From Pseudophaeomoniella oleicola (Eukaryota > Ascomycota > Eurotiomycetes > Phaeomoniellales > Phaeomoniellaceae): a DNA stretch of 64,000 nucleotides. Every line of letters begins with the position of its first letter. The first letter of the stretch is position 1. Positions 10,061-19,179 of the stretch are shown piece after piece. The position numbers were made by a program, and so were the translations under genes. The stretch is from contig QWDQ01000069.1 of the NCBI GenBank assembly GCA_003868215.1, forward strand, positions 1 to 64,000, given 5' to 3'. Under the pieces are notes generated by a model. The model had not been told where the DNA came from. It did not search any database and saw only the letters and a program-made list of their open reading frames with translations.

Positions 10061-12568
10061 ATGCTCGATACAACGAACAAAATGGCACCGATAGCGAAAG
10101 TGAACCCTGAACACGTTCAACTCGTGGACGAGTATCTCACTAAAGCGACATGGAAAGGATCCGAGAATGCAAACTCCACTTATTCGCATCAGGGACTAAT
10201 GCAATACATTTCTGGGCATGTCATCGCCGAATATTGGCTCGACCACATCTACACCGAAGAAGTCCGTCGTTACAGCAAGCAGAATCGCTTCCATATCCAC
10301 GATCTCGGTTTTCTGAGCGCCTACTGCTCAGGATGGAGCATCGAGGACCTTCTACTGCAGGGGTTCGGTGGAGTCGAAAACAAAGTCCAGTGTAGGCCAC
10401 CCAGCCACCTCAACACTGCGCTGAACCAGGCTGTGAACTTCTTGTTCACGCTACAAGGAGAGCTTGCCGGCGCGCAAGCCCTATCCAACTTCGATACATA
10501 CTTGGCGCCTTTCATTCGCCATGACGGCTTGACATACGTGGAAGTGTTCAAATGCGTACAGAGTTTCGTATATTCACTCAATGTGCCTACAAGGAGTGGC
10601 TTCCAGGCGCCATTCACCAATATCTCCCTGGATCTGATGTGTCCTAAGAGTCTCGAGGGACAGCCGGTGATCATTGGAGGAAAGCCGCATGAGTCGTGGA
10701 GATATGACGATTTTCAAGATGAAATGGATATCATCAATCGCGCCTTCACCGAGGTAATGGTTCAAGGTGATGGCAATGGCAACATTTTCTCGTTTCCAAT
10801 TCCGACATACAATCTGTCGCCCCAGTTTGATTGGGAATCTCCGCGCTACGAACCCATATGGGCGATGACCGCCAAGTACGGAGTGCCGTATTTTGCAAAT
10901 TTCATCAACAGCGATCTCAATCCCGAGGACTTTCGATCGATGTGCTGCAGACTACGACTCGACATACGTAAGCTTCACAACCGAGGAGGTGGCTTGTTCG
11001 GTTCTACTCCATTGACAGGCTCAATTGGAGTTGTCACGGTAAATCTTCCAAACATCGCGATGCGGTCCTCCGGGACAAAGGAATCATTCTTAGCCGAGCT
11101 CAGCGACACACTTCGCGTGGCGAAGGACTCACTGGAAATCAAAAGAAAGATTGTCGATGGGCAGTCTGCACTGTACCCATATGCAGCACAATACTTATCC
11201 GTCATCAAGAAGCGAACGGGTTCGTACTGGACGAACCATTTCAGCACGATTGGAGTAGTTGGGATGAACGAAGCCCTGATTGAATTGTTCGGGAAGGGAA
11301 TTACGGAAAGTAAGGACTTCGCATGCGAGGTTCTAGAATTCATCAAGGATCAGCTTCAAGAATTCCAGAACGAGACGGGAAGCCTCTTCAACCTGGAAGC
11401 TACTCCAGCAGAAAGTACGGCATATCGGCTAGCTCAGCGTGATAGCGAGCTGTTCCCGGAACACAATGTTCCCAGCTTTTACACAAACTCAACAGCACTT
11501 CCGGTGGATGCGACGGATGATCTATTCGAGGCTTTGAACCATCAAGAGGAATTGCAATGCTCATACACAGGAGGCACAGTATTCCATGCCTTCTTGGGGG
11601 AACGACTTCCTGGATGGAAACAAGCACGAGACCTTGTGCGAACAATAGCTTCGCGATACCGCATCCCATACATCACGCTGTCACCAACCTTCAGCATCTG
11701 CAAAACACACGGATATGTCAATGGAGAATCGCCGCAGTGTCCGAAGTGTAAGGAAGACTGTCTAGTGTACTCGCGTATCGTGGGTTACTTCCGACCGACC
11801 AGGGACTGGAACAAGGGTAAGAACGAGGAGTTCGCCCGGCGCAAACTTTACCGGTATGAGAGTACGCTTGCAATCGAAGACAAGAAAGGCCCACTGGAAG
11901 TTACCACTGTCCCGGACTTTCCGGTCGCCGGGTTTATCAAGAACACATTCAGTGATTACCCAGGGAAGATTCAAGCTTCAGTCATGTTTACGTCACGCTG
12001 CAATCTCTCATGTCCGTGGTGTCACAATGGCCCCGTCGTACGTGGCGAATGTGAAACCGTCACGACTCAGGACGTTATTGATTACATTACCACCTCGGGT
12101 CACAAGAACCTTGTAGTGTCTGGCGGCGAGCCAACCATACATGCCGAACTCCTTCCTTTCCTCCGGCTTCTCAAGAAGTCGGGCATCAGTGTCAAATTAG
12201 ATACAAACGGAACTTCTCCAGATGTTTTGCGCCAGGTCTACTCGGAGAAGTTGGTTGATTTCGTGGCAATGGATATCAAGTGCGCCCTTGAGAGATACAA
12301 ACAAGTGGCGGGGAAACGTGTGGATGTGCATGTGTTGGAAACCAGCATCAAGATGATCAAAGAATCCGGTGTCCCGTACGAGTTCCGCACCACTGTGGTA
12401 CCGAAGCTCGTCGACATGGAGGACTTGATGGCCTGTAAAGATCTCGCAGGTGGCAAACTCACCGTCCAAAAATTCAGACCCGGCCAAACGAACTTGGCCA
12501 AGCGCTTCCGGGACTGCGCTCCACACACCGAGGAAGAGTTCAAGACCATGGTTGCCCAGGTAGCTTGA
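10061..12568 (+). CDS. nrdDG: Fused anaerobic ribonucleotide reductase (NrdD) and radical-SAM activase (NrdG)
   Basis: One intronless frame of 835 residues. Residues 1-600 are a class III (oxygen-sensitive, glycyl-radical) ribonucleoside-triphosphate reductase, which makes dNTPs without O2. Visible elements are Cys111 (ENKVQC), the active-site block SMCCRLRLD with Cys295/296, RGGGLFG and TGSIGVVTVNLP. A zinc site uses Cys547, 560, 563 and 567, followed by RIVGYFRPTRDWNKGK, where Gly575 is the expected radical site. After a linker of about 25 residues, 622-835 form an NrdG2-type activase: AGFIKNTFSDYPGKI, the [4Fe-4S] motif CNLSCPWC (Cys647/651/654, CX3CX2C) and SGGEPT (687-692). The activase would use SAM to make the glycyl radical. 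Codon 8 (10082) has a slightly better start context and is an alternative start. In bacteria the two are normally separate genes. Flanking genes are clearly fungal and split by introns, so transfer from a prokaryote is likely. The low-potential electron donor is unknown. Confidence 0.95.
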   Translation: MLDTTNKMAPIAKVNPEHVQLVDEYLTKATWKGSENANSTYSHQGLMQYISGHVIAEYWLDHIYTEEVRRYSKQNRFHIHDLGFLSAYCSGWSIEDLLLQGFGGVENKVQCRPPSHLNTALNQAVNFLFTLQGELAGAQALSNFDTYLAPFIRHDGLTYVEVFKCVQSFVYSLNVPTRSGFQAPFTNISLDLMCPKSLEGQPVIIGGKPHESWRYDDFQDEMDIINRAFTEVMVQGDGNGNIFSFPIPTYNLSPQFDWESPRYEPIWAMTAKYGVPYFANFINSDLNPEDFRSMCCRLRLDIRKLHNRGGGLFGSTPLTGSIGVVTVNLPNIAMRSSGTKESFLAELSDTLRVAKDSLEIKRKIVDGQSALYPYAAQYLSVIKKRTGSYWTNHFSTIGVVGMNEALIELFGKGITESKDFACEVLEFIKDQLQEFQNETGSLFNLEATPAESTAYRLAQRDSELFPEHNVPSFYTNSTALPVDATDDLFEALNHQEELQCSYTGGTVFHAFLGERLPGWKQARDLVRTIASRYRIPYITLSPTFSICKTHGYVNGESPQCPKCKEDCLVYSRIVGYFRPTRDWNKGKNEEFARRKLYRYESTLAIEDKKGPLEVTTVPDFPVAGFIKNTFSDYPGKIQASVMFTSRCNLSCPWCHNGPVVRGECETVTTQDVIDYITTSGHKNLVVSGGEPTIHAELLPFLRLLKKSGISVKLDTNGTSPDVLRQVYSEKLVDFVAMDIKCALERYKQVAGKRVDVHVLETSIKMIKESGVPYEFRTTVVPKLVDMEDLMACKDLAGGKLTVQKFRPGQTNLAKRFRDCAPHTEEEFKTMVAQVA

Positions 12569-13267
12569 GCAGCACTGATTGGGGAATTTCGGAGTTATGA
12601 ACCGGAGGCTCTTTGCTTTTATTTAGGGGAAGTGGGGGAAAGGAGTCCTTGGGAGAAAATTATTCTCTTTTTGTTTTCGCGTTTTTCTCGCATCTTGTAC
12701 TAACTTATACCTGCTAACGAAGAACAACACTACCAACAAAACTCACGACTCAATGATACCCTGTTTGTCTGTACTGTACTTTATATACATATACATATAT
12801 AATAAGAAGAAGAAGAAGAAGAAGAAGAAGAATATTGACATCATCATCAAATGGTTCATACTTATATACTATACCGTACTCTCTCTTTTCCTCTCTCTCT
12901 CTTTCTTTCTCTTGGAACGCATGTCTCTACCTACCAGTCCCTCTTTTACAAAGGTACCTAGATCAGTACTAATCTTTGTCACTTCCTGTCGATTGCTAGC
13001 TACAAAGAACAGAGGATAGGCAGACCAGGCTTGGAGGAGGAGGGAGGAGTGAGTGAGTGAGCGAGGAACGAGGAGGGGGTTTGGAGAGGTACTAGTTGCA
13101 TAAGATAGGTGGAAGGAAAGGTCCAATGAAATTCTGAAATGAGGTTTGAGTTAGTACCTAGGTACCTTATCTAGATATATCTAAACAGGTATAGGTTGGA
13201 GTGCATCTGCCAGAACAACCCATTTGCTCACAACTATCTCCCCCTCTTTGATGATGTCTCAAATCCC
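12569..13267. other. Intergenic between convergent genes
   Basis: Holds an (AAG)n microsatellite at 12803-12831, a CT-rich stretch near 12885-12915 and a TACCTAGGTACC palindrome at 13155-13166. No gene seen. Confidence 0.5.
12803..12831 (+). repeat. (AAG)n microsatellite
   Basis: About nine uninterrupted AAG units in the 3' region of the nrdD-nrdG gene. Confidence 0.9.
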
Positions 13268-15145
13268 TTACCCCTCCTTTTCTCTGCTCTCTTTCTTCAC
13301 CCACTCCTCCCACACCCTCTCAATATCATTCTCATAAATCCACGCGACATCTTCCCCCTGCCCAAAGGTCTCGACCCGTCCCTTCAGCACGTCTTCAAAC
13401 GTCTGCGACGGGTTGTCTCGCTTCGCGCGGTCGGCGGCGAGTTTTTGGGTCGAGAGGAGGTCGTACCTTTGTTGTACGAGAGCGTTAGTGAGTCGGGAAA
13501 CAAAGGGCCACGGTTTGGGGGGAGAAGTAATACGTACATTCGGAGGTAGTAGGGGGAGCGGATTTCGTCGAAAATTGGGAGGGCGATGGATAGAGGGTTG
13601 GAATTGGGGATGGGGGTGGGGAGGGAGGCGGAAGAGGAGGTGGCGTGTGCGATGGCGCGGGAGAGGATCCAGCCGTCTTCGAGGGCGAAGGCGGCGCCGG
13701 AACCGAATGCACCTAAGAGTAGGTCGCCAACCAGTGTTAGTGGAAATGTCATCAATTTGCCAACGAGAGTATCCACTCAGTTAGACTACAGTAGTAAGCA
13801 GTATTAGGTGGTAGACAGGTCGGACGTACCGGAAAGGGGGTGGCTGGCGTCGCCGATGAGAACGACTTTGTTGTTCCAGGCTATCAGCTTTTTCAGTTCG
13901 GGGCCGGCGAAGGCGTTGAATTCTTTCCAGTGGCTGGTGTCGTCGTTGGGAACGAGGGAGAGGGCTTGTCTAACTCTGGGGTCGAAGTTCTACGACGATC
14001 GTGAGTAAGTATTCAACAAATTCTGACGGTTTATCTTTTGAAGAAGAATGAAGAAGTAAAGAAAACGAACCTCAAAATGTGCCTCAACTCTCTCCTTGGT
14101 AGCAGGGACTCCCCAACTAAACCGTTGCTCAGTGTCGTTATCTGGGTTGATGACGTGCCGGCAAGAGATCTCGAACATTTGCTTGTCGGCCGCGGTGATC
14201 TCGGAATGGTCGTCGACGAGCGATCCGTAGACGTGGCCGGCGGGTCCATGCCACCAGGAAGTATCCGGGGTCATGTCAGGGATCTGGGATATGCTTTGGG
14301 CGGGGATGAGAACGCGCCATATGGTGGTACCTGTATGCAGCATAAGTAACTGTCGTGAGCATTCACGAGTGTGTGAGTATGCAGTGTGTGACAGAGTTAA
14401 TGGATTTCCGCACCTGTGAACTTGATCCCGTGATCTGGAAATACCGTTTGTCTGACCACCTTGCGAGTGAACCATAGGTCAGCTTTAAAACCTGCAAGTA
14501 CCATCATCATCATCATCAAGTATGCACTCACAGAGCGGATGCCATCTGCTCCAACGACCAGATCAGCCTGTGTCTCGGTGCCGTCTTCAAACACTAACTT
14601 CACGCCTTCGTCCTGAAGGTCATGGAGCGACGCAAGGCGTTTCTTCAGGTGTATGACTCCCTCAGGCACCTTGGACACCAACGCCGATTGAAGTCGTGTC
14701 CTTCGAACCCTTTGCGGGTAATATCTATCGGGAATATGGGTGGGTGGACTGGTCGTCTTGACTATTTGCCCATTCAAACCATTCCTTTTTCCCATCAACC
14801 ATTAGACTCACGTCCAGAAACCAGTGTGAAGAATCATCAGAACGAAACATAGGTACATTAGTAAACATCAAAATTAAAAGAGAGTATTCACCGATGCACA
14901 ACCCTCGTTTTCAAATGCCCCTTCACCCCGTCCGCCGCTCCCAACAACTCGAGCACCCGCCAGCAATTATATCCGATTCGGATACCTGCTCCGATCTCCC
15001 GCAATTCTTGCGCCTGTTCGAACACGGAGACGTCGACGATGTCGGGAAGCGAAGATAAAGCGATGGCAGCACCGAGACCTCCTGGACCGGCCCCGATGAT
15101 GGCCACGCGAAGACGTCTTTTGGAGTCGGGAGCTGTCAATGCCAT
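13268..15145 (-). CDS. Salicylate-hydroxylase-like FAD monooxygenase, internal exon damaged or skipped
   Basis: Class A flavoprotein monooxygenase of the type that turns salicylate into catechol with NAD(P)H. Exons on the minus strand are 15145-14892, 14724-14532, 14459-14414, 14330-14071, 13989-13830, 13712-13538 and 13466-13268, giving 428 residues. Seen are the N-terminal FAD motif AIIGAGPGGLGAAIAL, the DG motif VVGADGIRS, and the FAD/ribityl motif LIGDASHPLSGAFGSGAAFALED. The first intron as spliced here is 167 nt, the longest in the gene. It contains about 40 codons of coding-like sequence (SDDSSHWFLD.., KKEWFEWANSQDD). Those codons cannot be joined to exon 1 because no AG acceptor precedes them, and a TATC/TATC duplication at 14722-14729 shifts their frame from the following exon. 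The protein may thus lack a segment or be non-functional. The substrate is inferred from family likeness only. Confidence 0.75.
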
Positions 15146-18100
15146 GGTTTTGCAAGTACGAGGTTGGCAAGTGGTATCCTTATGTACCTAGCGAAAAGAA
15201 AAATATGGTGAACAAGTACCTCATACTAACCCTTTCTTTCTCACAGGATATGATTTTGCGAAAAGAGATTCCATTGCTGCAGCGGTTTGGTTTATTTTTG
15301 TCATTGATATCGGTGTTGTGATTGTTCGTACCTTAGTAGTATGTTGATTGTCATGGCGTGCTGGAGCGATGCCATGGCGTGCTTGGATACAATACCTAGT
15401 AGGCAAGATAAGACTGCATAAGTCCGAACTGCTATTCTGAGACACCAATGATATAGCAATGTTACTATGATAGACATGCATTCAATAACCTGACATAGGT
15501 ATCTATTAGGTAGTCATCAGTATCCCTCATATTGATAAATCCAGTAGGCATTACTCTAGCTGCCTTCTGGATCAGATCCGCTCAGTGCTCAATGTTGCAA
15601 CGAAATCACCTACCTTCGTAGTATTCATCCCATATCCGCGCTGTTTCCTGGCATATCTCGGTGACTCGGTCGATGTATGGCACTATTGTCCAGGAGATAG
15701 TGGCTCTGATTTTCTTGAAGTCCCCTTTGAGCATCGGAAACAGCTATCCATGGACCGCAACAACGTCCAAAAGGTTGTCTCGTGTAAGGTGGTCTTGGGA
15801 GACTCCTGGTCGCAGCAGCTTCGCCAATCAGCATGTGATATATCAAGCTGTGGATGGAGATATAGTCCGTCAGCGTCTCAGAGACAGATTGAAAGTACAG
15901 TACATCAGGATCGGTATGCATACAGTAGCTTGCAAGACATTGACATACCTATCATCTCGTGTCTTGGCTTCATCACTAGGCTATGATCACCTATGGAGTG
16001 TGGTATTCGTCTCTCAAAACTGACGATAGAACATCGGCTTGAACAAGCTGTCAGTGGATTAGAACCTGACATCTCGTACGGAAATGTGACATGAGCCAAA
16101 AGAGAACCAGGACAAATACTCGGAAGACTGAACCACAATGAAATCATGAATACCTACTAGGTACTATTTACCTCCTCCACGCTTACAAGTCATAGGTATA
16201 CGTCGAGCGATACAGAGTTTAGAAACTCAGACGGCGTAAAAATATATACAAGTGAATTGGAAGGGCCTGCGACAGCTTGCCTCTTACAGGCACGTCTTGC
16301 AAGCAACGCGATAGCCGGCGAGCAGCGGTTGATCAAAAGTTGGGACGGTCAAATCTCTGGGGGAAAAAACCATCTATATCAGTAACTGTCCAGTAATAGA
16401 CACTTAGAATTTACCTACCTGTTTTTACTTACACAGTATCGCTCTAGACCTTGAACGACGAGTTGAAAACAATGTAGAATCCGCTCAAACTACAGGTATG
16501 CGGTGATTATAGTTGAGGAAGGTGCTACCCAGATTCAAACCAATTCGGGTCGGATAGGAGCAATCCGCAGCTCATCGACAGTGTTAGAAGTGCTAAATCA
16601 TCGTGTTACGAGTCACTACCTGTATATACCTTATATAGTGATCAACCGCGGTGGGTTGTTCTACACGATGTCGAGTCGCTGTATCATAAGATAGGTAATT
16701 ACCTAGTATAGTATTATGATGATAATATCAGAACAGTGTTGACATGGGTAGATACTCCATCCAGTTTGGCAGTAGTTTGGCAGTGCTGTAGCAGTGTCAT
16801 ATAGAGAGGTTTCGTAAGTTGGATCTATCCAATCTCCAACCTTCGTAGCTTCTTCAAACGGTCCTCAAACGATGCCAACAACGAGAAAGCTGTATGACAA
16901 GGAAGAAACGCGAGGCCGAAGGAAGGTTGCGACATAGGCGAGTTATTAAACAGTAAGCCAGATCTCGCCTGATCTGAGATACTGCTAACAGGGGACCTAT
17001 TGAAGTGAGTGAAGAGGGCTTTTCCTCGTAGAAAGCTACAGGCTCATAGGCTGCGTCAGCGGTCGGGCTGGGTTGCGGGTTGCGGGTACCCGACCCAATT
17101 GAATTCACTGGCCAAATTAGGTTGGATTGACGACGAGTATTGCTCTACCCACGCGGGGTGTTGCGCAGGAAGTAATGGTTGGTATTGCTGGAAGTACCTA
17201 TAAGCCTAGCTAGTGGTACACTGGTAAGGGACTATGAGATGGCTGCGTTAAGTCATGGCTGTTGCAGTCCTCGTGAGATGTAGCAGCTTGTCGTTAAACG
17301 ACTCACTCACTCATGGTATCGAGCTGATGTCCCGCCATAGCGGCTCTGTGGGATCCAAAGGTGTGAAGAGATGCGCAATAAGAAATAAACCTGTGGACAC
17401 ATCACTCGTGGAGTCACGACTCGTGCACGACTTATAGGCTCAGACGCGGCAGGAGCGAAGACTGAGTGAGTATCGTCGTTCTTCTCTAGAAAAGACGGTC
17501 TCTGCGTAGGTATGCAGTAGGGTCCCGAGCGACCGGATGACTCTGTGATCAGGGTTAGGAACGACAAAATCGGGAACAAGCTCTTTCAACGCCCGGTCTT
17601 GAAGTCCAGGCCTCTTTGTATACTATTCTAAAATGCTGTGGTGAGACAGTAGACAAGCGACAAGTACTGTAGGAGAGAGAGACTTTGGTAGAAGATAGCT
17701 AAGATACAGTAGTATTTGGGAAGAGAAGCAGTAGCTTCCTTCTCGGTCTACTTTACTGGCAGCTCAGCTGCATTTTCTCCTGTCACGAGTACTTGTGGTG
17801 ACAATGTCACACGCCCTCCACTGTTTCTTCGATATTCCAGCGATTTGACGAGGGCACCGACACACTATTACAGTAAATATAGGTAGGTATATTATGTAGG
17901 TACACACCTAGGTACATACTTAGGCAGTATATGCCAGTGTATCATATTATTATTATACCTTATCTCTTCAACATCTTCATCACTAGGATAGTAACATGAG
18001 AAATAACAGCTGTTCTAAGGCAAGGGATATATATGGCAGAAAGCATTTCATGTACGACAGGCAACTGAGTTACCCAGACTTTATCCATAAAGAGAACCTC

Positions 18101-19179
18101 ATGGGAATATTTTATTCCAATCCGAGAATACCGACTCTCCGTGCAGAGTAACGACGACCAATCACGTCCTGAGGGCATCATCAGGAAATCTGCAAACTCA
18201 CTGCGGGAAAAGACAGCGAGGTTACTAGGAAGTGGGAGATCCCAGGCCCTTGATCAAAGCGAATTGTCCTCCATGTGCTGTGTGCCTACAAGTTTCTCAT
18301 CGCATCCCAATAAGGACCCTCTCCGAGGTCGTCCAAAATGACAAGGCTCCCCCGACATATTAACTCTTGCGCCGAGGTTAGCATGCGGAGGATACCGAAA
18401 GTATCGTAGACATACTGAACAAGAGAGATCACTCAATAGTAATCTGAATCTGCAATATCCCGAGGTATGTGCCTAAGAAAGTGGCCCTGATCTATAAAAA
18501 CAGCGGAAAATCGATACCTTTGATGATCGACGGATTGAGGGGACGTTCAATCGATTAGGGAAAGGAAAGCGAAGCGCAAAGCGGAAGTTTTAGGCGGAGA
18601 ATGGAGTCTGGAACCAATGGCGAATTTAAGGACGCCCTCGTAACTATACTATACCATTCCCGTCTAATCCGCTGTGAACTCAGCTGAACTGATACCGCAT
18701 GGAGACAATGTGAGTGAGGGAAAAACAGGACCTTCTGCTTTGCATTTGTCTATCCTGGTGTGCATGAGGCAGATCATATACTCAGTCTGTGCATCTAGAA
18801 CTTCAAGTTCCATCCTTCCCCGGAAAACACGTGGATATTGCTTTGCGCGCCTCGAGTTTGAGACATTTCTCAGCTATTCAAGGTCCACGAACTTATACAC
18901 ATTGCCTGCAATCACCATCGACAGATCACTCATACACCCACGAAGCACGTTTTTTCCACTGCACCTCGATGCAGTCGCCGTCAGCATGAAAGCGCAACAA
19001 GCCGACTGGCAACGACTGTAAGGATATAATCCAGACGCCACAAGGTACAGGGAGTCAACACTGGCGCCTAAGAGGCGCAGCACCATGCGACCAGCAACTG
19101 TCACCGGCCATCCATTACTCGGAACATCCGTCGTAGTAGCCGAAGCCTAGGTAGGCTGTCCCATTTCCGCGCCTGTTCA
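15146..19179. other. Gene-poor stretch, 4 kb
   Basis: No intact gene supported. Apart from a possible coding relic at 15600-15780, the region shows short palindromic GC-rich DNA at 17061-17096 (CGGGTACCCG core), many TACCTA/TAGGTA words (for example CACCTAGGTA at 17905-17914) and no long frame with family signature. The last few hundred bases are the leader of the histidine kinase. Confidence 0.45.
15600..15780 (-). pseudogene. Possible gene relic
   Basis: On the minus strand one frame reads coding-like sequence (FPMLKGDFKKIRAT, then TEICQETARIWDEYY) that ends shortly before a GTAGGT, a plausible donor. Upstream the frame is broken by a stop just before LFPML. I do not recognise the family and see no convincing upstream or downstream exons. 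It may be a fragment of a lost gene or chance. Confidence 0.2.

Noticed and set aside
10061-12568. Bacterial contamination as the source of the nrdD-nrdG gene
   Set aside because: The same continuous window carries intron-bearing fungal genes on both sides, and the gene has a fungal-type pyrimidine-rich leader and MCB sites. An assembly chimera is not formally excluded without reads.
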